Shown in pieces: positions 26,658 to 35,264 of a stretch of 64,000 bases of DNA (position 1 is its first letter; the number at the start of each line of letters is the position of its first letter). A program made the translations under genes and the position numbers. The stretch is from JOPF136 sp035541255. Its GTDB lineage: Bacteria; Acidobacteriota; Terriglobia; Acidiferrales; UBA7541. The DNA lies in assembly GCA_035541255.1 (NCBI GenBank), contig DATKNR010000093.1, positions 17,705 to 81,704 of the forward strand, written 5' to 3'. Under the pieces are notes generated by a model, which saw only the letters and a program-made list of their open reading frames with translations, was not told the DNA's origin and did not search any database.

Positions 26658-27971
26658 TTAGAGGGGCAATCGCAGGCGAGCCACGCAGCCGTGCGCATCG
26701 GTCCGGTTTTCCAATGTCAGGGAGCCGTTGTGCGCTTCCGCGATCTGCCGGCAGAGGACCAGCCCGATGCCGGAGCCTCCCGGCTTGGTAGTGAAGAAGG
26801 GGACGAACAGGTTCGCCGTGTTCGAAAGGCCCGGCCCCTCGTCCTGGACGTCCACTTCGACGAAGCCGGTGTCTTTCCGCCAGGAGACGCGCACGCCTCC
26901 GTGATTCTCGGCCGAGGCATCCACGGCGTTCTTGACGAGGTTGATGAGCAACTGGTCGAGCTGGTCTGCGTCCGCCTCGATGGTCAGTTCCGGCCCGGAT
27001 TGGACCTCGAGAGGGACCCGGGATTCGAGCTGGGTGACGCGGCGCACCCAATCGCCGACGGCAACGGGCTTCAGCGTAGGCGACGGCAGGCGCGCGAGCT
27101 TCGCATAAGCGCTGGTGAACCGGCCGAGCGCTTCGACGCGCCCGCTGATGACTTCCAGGCCGCGCTGCGTATCGTCGCGCCAATCCGCCGGAAGAGCCTC
27201 GCGCGAGAGCAGCGTCGCCAGGCTGTCCGCAATGGATTTCACCGGCGCCAGCGAGTTGTTCAGCTCGTGACCGAGCACGCGGATCAGGCGCTGCCAGGCC
27301 AGGCGTTCCTCCTCGCGCAGCGTGCGACTCAAGTCCGTGAGCACCAGCAGGTGATGGGGCACGCCCTCTTCGCGAATCGTGCTCCGGCGGAGCTGGAAGC
27401 GGCCGGCGCCGCCGGGGAACGACATTTCAATGGTTCGCAGGGTCTCGCCCTCGAAGCATTTTTCCAGATGCAATTCGGCAGCGGTTTTTCCGCGCAGGTG
27501 CTCGGCATCCTGGCCCAGCACGCGCTCGCCGGCGCGGTTCACCAGGCGAAGCTGCTTTTCCGGATCGAAGGCGAACACCGCCACGTCAATCTCTTCCATC
27601 ACTTTGCCGAGCAGCGCCGTGGCCTCCACCGCTCCCAGCCGCTGCTGCCGGAGCGTGGTGGCCAGCATGTTGACTTCGGAGATGAGCTGGCCCAGCGCGT
27701 CGTCGCTGGTTTCGCCCCGGGCGCGGATGGAAAAGTCGCCTTCGCGCAGGGCCGAAAGCAGGTTGGCCAGTGTGCGCAACGGAAAGACAACGCGCGAGCG
27801 CAGGGCAAACGCCAGCGCCAGCCAGAGCAACAGGAGGGCGAACGTGAGGGTCCACTGGAACTTGGCGGCCATCGTGCTGCGCCACAACAGCACCAGCGCC
27901 GCCGCCGTGCCGGGCAGCCCGATCATCAGCGCCAGCAACATCACCTGGCGTTCGTGGCTTGCGGGTTTCAC
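26658..27971 (-). CDS. NtrY-like sensor histidine kinase
   Basis: This 437-residue kinase has two transmembrane helices (about residues 10-29 and 38-57) with almost no periplasmic loop, so it likely senses within the membrane or cytoplasm. A HAMP region (58-112), a PAS domain (about 118-215), the phospho-acceptor His235 in VLGHELNNSLAP, the N-box with Asn348 (INLVKNAVDAS), and G boxes DEGPGLS and GGSGIGLVLC follow. The H-box with Asn after GHEL is typical of NtrY-type kinases paired with sigma54 regulators. Its ATG overlaps the regulator stop by four bases. Likely ligands are membrane stress or the exported compound; this is inferred. Confidence 0.88.
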   Translation of the reverse strand: MKPASHERQVMLLALMIGLPGTAAALVLLWRSTMAAKFQWTLTFALLLLWLALAFALRSRVVFPLRTLANLLSALREGDFSIRARGETSDDALGQLISEVNMLATTLRQQRLGAVEATALLGKVMEEIDVAVFAFDPEKQLRLVNRAGERVLGQDAEHLRGKTAAELHLEKCFEGETLRTIEMSFPGGAGRFQLRRSTIREEGVPHHLLVLTDLSRTLREEERLAWQRLIRVLGHELNNSLAPVKSIADSLATLLSREALPADWRDDTQRGLEVISGRVEALGRFTSAYAKLARLPSPTLKPVAVGDWVRRVTQLESRVPLEVQSGPELTIEADADQLDQLLINLVKNAVDASAENHGGVRVSWRKDTGFVEVDVQDEGPGLSNTANLFVPFFTTKPGGSGIGLVLCRQIAEAHNGSLTLENRTDAHGCVARLRLPL

Positions 27972-29347
27972 AGGCCGTACTTCTGGAGCCGGCGGTAGAG
28001 GCCGCTCCGGCTCAGGCCGAGCGCCGTCGCCGCCTGGCTCACGTTGCCGCTGAAGCGCGCCAGTGCCTTCTGGATGAGCACGCGCTCCACCTCTTCCAGG
28101 CTCATTTCTTCCAGCCGCGGACTTGCGCCCGATGCGGATGCGGCGCGAAGCCCCAGCTGGCTGGCATGCACCGCTTCCTCCTGCGCCAGCAGCACGGCGC
28201 GCTCCACGGTGTGATCCAGCTCGCGGACATTTCCCGGCCAGGAGTGTTCGAGGAGGGCCTGGAGCGCCGCGGCGTCGAAATTCTTCACGGGCTTGCCGTA
28301 ACGTCCCGCGTATCGGGTGAGGAAGTGCATGGCCAGGAGCGGGATGTCTTCCTTCCGCTCGCGCAACGGCGGAACGTGGATTTCGATCGTGTTGAGGCGG
28401 TAGAGCAGATCCTCGCGGAAGCGCCCGGCGGCGACTTCCACGGCCACGTCCGCATTGGTGGCGGAGAGGACGCGCGCGTTGACCCTCACCGTGCGCGAAG
28501 AGCCCACTCGTTCCATTTCGCCCGTTTCGAGCACGCGCAACAGCTTGGCTTGCAGGTTCAGCGGCACGTTGGCGATTTCGTCCAGGAAAAGCGTGCTGCC
28601 GTCCGCCAGCTCGAAGCGTCCGGCGCGGTCCACCTTCGCGTCGGTAAACGCGCCGCGCACGTGGCCGAAGAGCTCGCTTTCAAAGACGCCTTCGGAAAGG
28701 CCGCCGGCATTCACCGTGACCATGGCTCGCGAGGCGCGCGGCGAAAGGGCGTGGAGGGTGCGCGCAATCACCTCTTTGCCCGAGCCGTGTTCGCCGGTAA
28801 TCAGCACGTTCGCTTCAGACGGGCCCACCTGCGCCACCAGGTCCATTACCGGCCGCATGGCGGGCGACTCCGCAATCAGCGTGGGCCGTCCCTCCGTACG
28901 AAGCAGCTGGTTCTCCGCTTCCAGCCGGCGGCTCTCGCGGAGCGCGCGGCGAAGCTCGATTTGGGTGCGAAGGATGGCCAGCAGCCGCGCGTTGTCCCAG
29001 GGCTTCTGCACAAAGTCCCGCGCGCCGCGGCGCATGGCTTCCACGGCCACCTGGACGCTGCCCCACGCAGTCATCACGATCACGGGCAGCGCGCTGTCCG
29101 TGGCCTGGATTCGGGAGAGGAGGTCCAGGCCTTCCTGGCCGGAGGTGGTGTCCCGGGTGTAGTTCAGGTCCATCAGGATGGCGTCGTATTCGCGCGTATC
29201 CAGCGCCGTCACGACGGCATTGGGCGAGGCCACGCTGTCCGATTCCATTCCTTCGCCTTTCAGCAGCAGGCGAAGCGCTTCGCGCACGTCTGCCTGGTCG
29301 TCGGCGACGAGCACGCGGGGAGCGGGGCTTGAGGAAGCGCGTTGCAT
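27968..29347 (-). CDS. NtrC-family sigma54-dependent response regulator
   Basis: This 459-residue protein has a receiver domain (residues 10-125, phospho-acceptor Asp60 in LMDLNYTRD), an AAA+ domain (about 155-395) and a Fis-type helix-turn-helix (about 420-459, AATALGLSRSGLYRRLQK). The Walker A motif is GEHGSGKE (185-192) and Walker B is TLFLDEI. The sigma54-contact loop reads GAFTDA (232-237), a change from GAFTGA seen in many members of this subfamily. It should activate sigma54-dependent transcription when phosphorylated by the kinase translated from the overlapping gene. The position at the end of the exporter operon suggests it controls that operon; a GG-N10-GC element is present upstream of the adaptor gene. 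Confidence 0.9.
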   Translation of the reverse strand: MQRASSSPAPRVLVADDQADVREALRLLLKGEGMESDSVASPNAVVTALDTREYDAILMDLNYTRDTTSGQEGLDLLSRIQATDSALPVIVMTAWGSVQVAVEAMRRGARDFVQKPWDNARLLAILRTQIELRRALRESRRLEAENQLLRTEGRPTLIAESPAMRPVMDLVAQVGPSEANVLITGEHGSGKEVIARTLHALSPRASRAMVTVNAGGLSEGVFESELFGHVRGAFTDAKVDRAGRFELADGSTLFLDEIANVPLNLQAKLLRVLETGEMERVGSSRTVRVNARVLSATNADVAVEVAAGRFREDLLYRLNTIEIHVPPLRERKEDIPLLAMHFLTRYAGRYGKPVKNFDAAALQALLEHSWPGNVRELDHTVERAVLLAQEEAVHASQLGLRAASASGASPRLEEMSLEEVERVLIQKALARFSGNVSQAATALGLSRSGLYRRLQKYGL

Positions 29348-29490
29348 GCGGGCGTTAGTCTATCCCTGCCGGAACGGAAGAACGGCGGAAAAACGAAGCC
29401 GGAAACCGGGAAACCAGCGAACGGCATCGCCGGGACCGGCAGCTCTCGGCTTCGCAAGAGAGAGGCACATGGGAAGGCTCGGCGGCACGA

Positions 29491-30186
29491 TCAGGCCTCG
29501 CGCGCCACTCCCTTCTTTTCTTCGAGTGGCACAATCCATCCGTCGAGCAACTGGATGACGCGGTCGCCGTAGGCAGCCCAATTTTCGTTGTGGGTCACCT
29601 GAATGATCGTGGTTCCCTGGCGGTTCAGGTCCTTCAGCATGTCCATGATCATCTTGCCCTGGCTGGAATGCAGGCTGCCGGTGGGTTCGTCCGCCAGAAT
29701 CAATTTCGGGTTGCCGATCACGGCGCGCGCCACCGCCACCAGTTGCTGCTGCCCGCCAGAAAGCTGGCTGGGGTACAAATCCTTCTTCCCCACGATCTGA
29801 AAGCGGTCCAGAGTGTCCGCGACGATGGATTGCCGCTCGGCTTTCTTCAGGTCGCGATAAGAAAGCGGCAGGTCCAGGTTTTCCGCCACGGTCAGATCGT
29901 CCAGCAGGTGATATTGCTGGAATACAAAACCGATGAACCGTTTGTGCAGCTCGACGCGCTGCTGCGGCTTCATCTTGTGCACTGAGTATTCCAGGAAGTT
30001 GTATTCGCCTTCCCAGGCGCTGTCCAGCATGCCCAGGATGGCCATCAGCGTGGATTTGCCGGCGCCGGAAGGTCCCATGATGGTGATGAATTCGCCTTCG
30101 CGGATACCCAGATCGATCCGCCGGAGCACCCACGTGCGCCCCGCTCCCACGGGGTAGGATTTTTCCACTCCTTTCATCTCGATCAT
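29491..30186 (-). CDS. ABC transporter ATPase, MacB/LolD type, second copy with divergent D-loop
   Basis: This 231-residue ATPase has Walker A GPSGAGKST (38-46), the Q-loop Gln90 (FVFQQYHLL), signature LSGGQQQ (142-148), Walker B LILADE (Glu167) and the H-loop His199 (VTHNE). The D-loop reads SLHSSQG instead of the usual NLDSxxG, so the normally conserved aspartate is His173. The residue after the signature is Leu instead of Arg. It is clearly a paralogue of the ATPase at 55681, not a copy. It follows the last permease by 63 bases, so it is the ATPase nearest the 3' permeases. Confidence 0.9.
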   Translation of the reverse strand: MIEMKGVEKSYPVGAGRTWVLRRIDLGIREGEFITIMGPSGAGKSTLMAILGMLDSAWEGEYNFLEYSVHKMKPQQRVELHKRFIGFVFQQYHLLDDLTVAENLDLPLSYRDLKKAERQSIVADTLDRFQIVGKKDLYPSQLSGGQQQLVAVARAVIGNPKLILADEPTGSLHSSQGKMIMDMLKDLNRQGTTIIQVTHNENWAAYGDRVIQLLDGWIVPLEEKKGVAREA

Positions 30187-30249
30187 CGTTGCTCCTTGAG
30201 CTGCTGCCGCATCCGCGGCTAACGTGGCCAGTGGTCGCTTGCCTCGGCA

Positions 30250-32715
30250 CTATTCATATCGTAGCGCAACAATCGGATCCACGCGCGTGGCCCGGCGCGC
30301 GGGAATGTAGCAGGCCACCAGCGCCACGCCAATCAGAAGCAGCGGCACGCCCAGAAACGTGGCCGGGTCCAGGGCATGAACGCCGAACAGCAGTGCGGAA
30401 ATCCCCCGAGCCATGAAAAAGGCGAGCGCCAGCCCGGCAACGGCCCCTCCGCCTGCCAGCCAGAGCCCCTGCCCGAGCACCAGCCGCATCACATCCCGCT
30501 TCTGTGCGCCCAGCGCCATCCGGATTCCGAGTTCCTGTTTCCTCTGCTGGACGTTGTACGACATCACGCCATAGATGCCGATGGCGGCAAGTCCCAGCGC
30601 CAGGAGGCCGAAGATCAGCAGCAGAGAAGCGCCAAAGCGGGCCGCCCACAGCGCCTGATCCAGCAGTTGTGAGATGGTCTGCACCTGGGTGAGCGGCAGC
30701 TGCCGATCGAGCTCTTGCACGGCGGCACGCACGGTGGGCAGCGCGGCCATGGGATCCCCGGCCGTGCGGACGTGCAGAGTCACATCGGGAGAGTAATGCT
30801 GCAGCATGGGGAGATAGAATGCCGGCGTCGGGTCCTCCCCCAGTGTGTTGATCTTCGCCGTCGTGGCCACTCCCACGATTTCGAGAATCCAGGTCTCGCC
30901 CCAGCAGCGAAATCGTTTTCCCAGGGCGTCCTGATTGGGGAAGAATTTGTCCGCAAACGCCTGGTTGACCACGGCCACGAGCGGCGCTCCATCGCGGTCC
31001 GTCTCAAGGAATCCCCGCCCGTGCAGAATGGGAGTGCCTGTGGTCTTGAAGTACTCCGTGTCCACCTGATTGACAGAGGTCAAGATCCCGTTCCTTCTGT
31101 CGTTCTGGTCCACGCCTTCGGGGAAGACGGTGCGCGCGAATCCGCCGGCCAGCGGCGCCTGGGCAGCGACCGAGGCATCCTTGACCTGCGGCATGGCCCG
31201 CAAACGTTCCATGAGCCGGCGGTAGAACTCCTGGCCCTGTTCTTCCTTGTAGTTCTGCGCGCCCAGATCGAAGTTCATCACCAGCATGTTCTTGGTCTCG
31301 AATCCCGGATCGATCTGCTCGGCGTTGTGGAGGCTCGAGAGGAACAGGCCGGAGCCCACCAGCGCGATCATCGAGAGCACGACTTCCACCACCACCAGCG
31401 CGCTGCGCAGCTTGTGACGCCCCCCTGCCGATCCGGAGCGGCCGCCGCCTTCCTTCAGCGTTTCGTTGACGCTGAAGCGGATGGCCTGCCACGCCGGCAA
31501 CATCCCGAAGGCGAATGCAGTGAGCAGCGCTACGCCCAGGGTGAACAGCAGCACCCGCGAATCCATGCTCAGGTCAATGTTTTCCGGCTTCAGGAACGGC
31601 GGGCGAAAGGCCAGCAGCGCGGTACGAAAGCCCGAGGCAACCGCCAGTCCCGCGCCTCCGCCGATGACGGCCAGCAGAAAACTTTCGGAGAGCATCAGCG
31701 TCACCAGGCGCCCTTTTGTGGCGCCCAGCGACATGCGCACGGCCAGTTCCCGGCGACGGTCTGCGCCGCGCGCGAGCAGAAGATTGGCCAGGTTGGCGCA
31801 TGCGATCAGCAGCACCAGGCCCACAACAGTCATCAGCAGGATCCCGGCTTTCACGAACAAATCCCGCCCGTTGGGCCCGACCGTGGTTTGCGCCAGGGGC
31901 AATAACCGCACATTCCGCCCCGCGTTGTCGTTGGGGTATTCCTGCGAGAGTTGTGTGGCGATTGTCTGCAGATTTGCCTGCGCCTGTTCGAGAGTGACGC
32001 CCGGCTTCAGCCTGCCGAAAGCGAACATGACCAGCGGACGGCGCTCCATGAACCACTGTTTGTTCAGTCCGGTGAGCACCTGGTCGTGCTCCGCGTCGGG
32101 AATCCACAGGTCCGGCCCCGGTCCCACGAAGATGCCCTGGAAGCTCTTGGGAGCAACTCCGATCACAGTGAACGGCTGCTGGTTGAGTGTGATGGATTTC
32201 CCGACAATCCCGTGATCGCTTCCAAAGCGCCGCTGCCAGAGTCCGTAACTGAGCACGGCCACTGGATAGCCGCCCTGTTTCTTGGCCTGCTCGGGATCGA
32301 ACGTGTTGCCTACCAGGGCATGGACTCCCAGAACCTGAAAGTAGTTGTAGGAGGCCAGCGTGGCGTTGAGCTGTTCGGGATTTCCTCCTCCGGAAAGACT
32401 CACCCCGGTTCCTGTGAACGCTGCCATGCCGGAGAGCATGTCATTCTGATCGCGCAGATCCTGGTAATTCAGATTGGACATGGGCAGGAACTGCTGCTGC
32501 GCCGTGCTGTTTTTGACGTCCGTGCCCAGAACGGCCACCAGCCGCTCCGGATCCTCCACCGGGAGGGGGCGCAGCAGGACCGCATTGACCACCGTAAAGA
32601 TGGTGGTATTCGCGCCGATGCCCAACGCCAGTGTCAGCAGCGCCACCAGCGTGAATCCCGGCGATTTGCGCAGCAGCCGCAGTGCGTAGCGAAAGTCTTG
32701 AATCAGATTGTCCAC
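30250..32715 (-). CDS. ADOP-type duplicated FtsX permease 10 (last in operon)
   Basis: This ~821-residue permease starts at GTG 32715. A GGAAGGAG ribosome-binding site (32723-32730) makes this start preferable to the ATG 21 bases upstream. Helix 1 (about residues 20-43) is followed by a MacB-type periplasmic domain, the first FtsX half (helices near 285-308, 338-359 and 381-405), a fifth helix near 431-453, a second periplasmic domain, and the second FtsX half (686-798). Cytoplasmic coupling segments read RRRELAVRMSLGA and RKQELGIRMALGA. The C-terminus is ARRATRVDPIVALRYE. Two halves in one chain make it equal to a MacB dimer, so a pair of ATPases should complete it. Confidence 0.92.
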   Translation of the reverse strand: MDNLIQDFRYALRLLRKSPGFTLVALLTLALGIGANTTIFTVVNAVLLRPLPVEDPERLVAVLGTDVKNSTAQQQFLPMSNLNYQDLRDQNDMLSGMAAFTGTGVSLSGGGNPEQLNATLASYNYFQVLGVHALVGNTFDPEQAKKQGGYPVAVLSYGLWQRRFGSDHGIVGKSITLNQQPFTVIGVAPKSFQGIFVGPGPDLWIPDAEHDQVLTGLNKQWFMERRPLVMFAFGRLKPGVTLEQAQANLQTIATQLSQEYPNDNAGRNVRLLPLAQTTVGPNGRDLFVKAGILLMTVVGLVLLIACANLANLLLARGADRRRELAVRMSLGATKGRLVTLMLSESFLLAVIGGGAGLAVASGFRTALLAFRPPFLKPENIDLSMDSRVLLFTLGVALLTAFAFGMLPAWQAIRFSVNETLKEGGGRSGSAGGRHKLRSALVVVEVVLSMIALVGSGLFLSSLHNAEQIDPGFETKNMLVMNFDLGAQNYKEEQGQEFYRRLMERLRAMPQVKDASVAAQAPLAGGFARTVFPEGVDQNDRRNGILTSVNQVDTEYFKTTGTPILHGRGFLETDRDGAPLVAVVNQAFADKFFPNQDALGKRFRCWGETWILEIVGVATTAKINTLGEDPTPAFYLPMLQHYSPDVTLHVRTAGDPMAALPTVRAAVQELDRQLPLTQVQTISQLLDQALWAARFGASLLLIFGLLALGLAAIGIYGVMSYNVQQRKQELGIRMALGAQKRDVMRLVLGQGLWLAGGGAVAGLALAFFMARGISALLFGVHALDPATFLGVPLLLIGVALVACYIPARRATRVDPIVALRYE

Positions 32716-32722
32716 GGTCGTT

Positions 32723-32730
32723 CTCCTTCC
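32723..32730 (-). promoter_or_regulatory. Ribosome-binding site deciding the GTG start of permease 10
   Basis: GGAAGGAG on the minus strand lies seven bases before GTG 32715. The alternative ATG at 32736 is itself upstream of this site and has no comparable site of its own. Confidence 0.6.
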
Positions 32731-32741
32731 CGGCATTCCCT

Positions 32742-32821
32742 CCGGCTTCTAATTCCCAGGCTTATTCATGCCGCAGCGCCACCAGCGGATCCACCCGCGT
32801 GGCGCGCCGCGCGGGCACGTA
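32742..32821. repeat. 80-bp repeat, copy 1 (3' end of permease 9)
   Basis: This segment covers 20 intergenic bases, the stop and the last coding codons of the permease ending at 32762. It matches 35185-35264 at 76 of 80 positions by eye, with three of the four mismatches in the non-coding part. Matching outside the coding region points to duplication or gene conversion. Confidence 0.8.
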
Positions 32822-35170
32822 TGCCGCCAGCACCGATACGCCAGCGAGCAGCACCACCGCAGCCAGCGACGCGGCGAATCCTCCATTCGAGGCGTTGAAG
32901 AGCAGGTGCCCGAGAAACCTGCTCAGAGGCAGTGCAGCCAGCGCGCCTGCAAGCATTCCGACCGCAGCGACTCCCATCTCCCACCCCACCGCGAGCCGCA
33001 GGATGTCCTTCCGTTCAGCTCCCAGCGCCATGCGGATGCCGAATTCGCGATCGCGTCGGCTGACTGAATAGGCCGTGACGCCATAGACGCCGATGCTGGC
33101 GAGCAGCAGTGCCAGCGAACCGAACACCGCGAGCATTACGGTGGGCGCGCGCACGCCGGTGAGCGAATCGTCGATCAGTGCATTCAATGCGCTTACTTGG
33201 GAGACCGGCTGGAGCGGGTCGAGCGCATACACTGCCTTCTTCGCCGCCACGGCCGCTGCCAGCGGATCACCGCTGGAAGTCCGAATCACGATGGCCATCT
33301 CCTCCGGCGTGTACTGTTGGGCGCACAGATAGGCTTGTAGTGCGACCGGGTTCGTGAGGCTCCCCTGGCGAACGTCCGCCACGACCCCAATCACTTGCTG
33401 CCAATCTCCCAGTAGTTGCACGCGCCTGCCGATGGGATCCATCCCGGGCCACAGTTTCCGCGCCATGCCCTCGCTGATCACCGCCACTTTGGGCGCATTG
33501 CGGGCGTCGCGTTCCTCAAAGCCGCGGCCGCGCAGGAGTGGAATCTGCATAGTGGAGAAAAACCCCGGCAAGACGAAATGCTGCTCCGTGGATGGTGCCT
33601 GACCCGCGGGATAGGGCTGGTGGCCGGGCGCCTCATAATCGAAGTCGCTGGTCTGTCCGCCCGGCCCAAAAGGGACGTAGGCCGTGGCGCCGGCGGCCTG
33701 TACGCCGGGGAGCGCCTGCACACGCTCCACGAGCCTCTGGAAGAAGCGCAATTGCGCGTCCGAATCGGGATAGCGGACCCTCGAGAGGGGAATCTCCATT
33801 GTTGCCAGCCCCCGGGGATTGAATCCAGGGTTCTCTTGCAGTACGTGATAGAGACTGATCAACGTGAGCGACGCTCCAGAAACGAGAACGGTGGCCAGCG
33901 CGATCTCCGCTCCCACGAGCATGGCCCGCAGCCGGGTCTGCCCGCGTGCCTCTCCTGCCTGCAGGGAGCCTGACTGTATGGACGTTTTGGGGTCCTCCCG
34001 CGATACACGGAATGCCGGGAGCAGGCCGAATGCCGTCCCAGCCAGAAGGGATGCAGCCAGTGCGAAGAGCAGAATCCTGGGATCGAGAGCGATCTCTCCC
34101 GGGCGCAGGTTCGAGGGAAGGTAGACCGCCATCGCGTTGGCCGCAGCCACTCCGAGCGCCACTCCCGCCGCGCCACCCAGCATGGAAATGAGCAAGCTCT
34201 CCACCAGCGACTGGCGCACCAGCATCGCTCGTGTCGCCCCCAGCGATCTGCGTATGGCAAATTCCCGCGCGCGCGTCGTTCCACGGGCCAGCAGCATGTT
34301 GGCCAAGTTCACGCAGCCGATCAGCAGCACGAAGGCGACGGCGGCCAGCAGTGTGAGCATCACCGGTTCCGTATCTCCAAACAGCACGTTGGAAAGCAGC
34401 CCCACGGCGATTCCGTGTTGATTGCCGGGAAATTTGGCGTCGATGGCTTTCTGAATCACGGCCAATTCCTGGTGTGCGCGTTCGGCGGTGACGCCCGTCT
34501 TTAGCCGGCCGACCACGCGGAGGTAATTCGTGCCGTGCTGGTCCCAGGGCGGCTGCGGTTCGAGCGGAATCCACACGTCGCGGCCGGAATAGAGGTCGGG
34601 AGTCACGCGCGGCATGACGCCTACAATCACGTATTCCTTTCCGTTAAGAGCCAGCGACTTTCCCAAGGTATCCGGGCGGCTGCCGAATTCCCGCTCCCAG
34701 AAGTCGCGGCTGATGAGGCAGGCCTGGGGGCCGCCCGCACGATGTTCCTCCGCGCTCATCGTTCTCCCCGCCGCCGGAGGGATTCCCAGCATGGAGAAAA
34801 ATCCTTCCGAGATATACGCGCCCGGGATTCGCCGGGGTTCGCCGCGCCCGAGCAGCGTGAAGTTGCTCGAGAATGTGGCTCCCAGCGACCGGAAACTCCC
34901 CGACTCCTTCCGCCACTGGACGAAGTCCGGATAGGAACTGGGCGTCAGCCCCGCCTCCGGGTAGGTGTTCGCCACCCCGACGAGCTGTTCCGGATGCGCG
35001 TAGGGCAAACGGAACATCACGCTGTCCATCACCGAAAACACCGCGGTGTTCGCGCCGATGCCCAGAGCGAGAGTGAGCACGGCGACGCCGGTAAATCCGG
35101 GCGCGCGACGCAGCATGCGCAGAGAGAATACGATGTCGCGCAAGAGCGCGTCCGCTAGGCGCTTCTTCAT
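32762..35170 (-). CDS. ADOP-type duplicated FtsX permease 9
   Basis: This 802-residue permease starts MKKRLADALLRDIVF and has an AGAAGGA site upstream. Hydrophobic helices lie at about residues 27-49, 273-295, 315-345, 366-387, 417-439, 678-702, 730-750 and 770-790. The coupling segments read RAREFAIRRSLGA and RDREFGIRMALGA. Compared with its neighbours, the first periplasmic domain is shorter and the fifth-helix flank is less conserved (LRAMLVGAEIALATVLVSG). It ends ARRATRVDPLVALRHE, identical in that stretch to the two upstream paralogues. It is the shortest permease in the array and is separated from permease 10 by 46 bases. Confidence 0.92.
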   Translation of the reverse strand: MKKRLADALLRDIVFSLRMLRRAPGFTGVAVLTLALGIGANTAVFSVMDSVMFRLPYAHPEQLVGVANTYPEAGLTPSSYPDFVQWRKESGSFRSLGATFSSNFTLLGRGEPRRIPGAYISEGFFSMLGIPPAAGRTMSAEEHRAGGPQACLISRDFWEREFGSRPDTLGKSLALNGKEYVIVGVMPRVTPDLYSGRDVWIPLEPQPPWDQHGTNYLRVVGRLKTGVTAERAHQELAVIQKAIDAKFPGNQHGIAVGLLSNVLFGDTEPVMLTLLAAVAFVLLIGCVNLANMLLARGTTRAREFAIRRSLGATRAMLVRQSLVESLLISMLGGAAGVALGVAAANAMAVYLPSNLRPGEIALDPRILLFALAASLLAGTAFGLLPAFRVSREDPKTSIQSGSLQAGEARGQTRLRAMLVGAEIALATVLVSGASLTLISLYHVLQENPGFNPRGLATMEIPLSRVRYPDSDAQLRFFQRLVERVQALPGVQAAGATAYVPFGPGGQTSDFDYEAPGHQPYPAGQAPSTEQHFVLPGFFSTMQIPLLRGRGFEERDARNAPKVAVISEGMARKLWPGMDPIGRRVQLLGDWQQVIGVVADVRQGSLTNPVALQAYLCAQQYTPEEMAIVIRTSSGDPLAAAVAAKKAVYALDPLQPVSQVSALNALIDDSLTGVRAPTVMLAVFGSLALLLASIGVYGVTAYSVSRRDREFGIRMALGAERKDILRLAVGWEMGVAAVGMLAGALAALPLSRFLGHLLFNASNGGFAASLAAVVLLAGVSVLAAYVPARRATRVDPLVALRHE

Positions 35171-35184
35171 TTCGGCATCCTTCT

Positions 35185-35264
35185 CCGGCTTCTAACTTCC
35201 AGGTTTATTCATGCCGCAGCGCCACCAGCGGATCCACCCGCGTGGCGCGCCGCGCCGGCACGTA
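35185..35264. repeat. 80-bp repeat, copy 2 (3' end of permease 8)
   Basis: This is the partner of the copy at 32742-32821. It includes the stop of the permease ending at 35205 and 20 bases of the gap before permease 9. Confidence 0.8.

Noticed and set aside
29345..29490. GTGCCT-N5-TTGC sigma54-like site before the response-regulator gene
   Set aside because: One of the two required G bases of the -24 element is missing, so it does not meet the GG-N10-GC rule.
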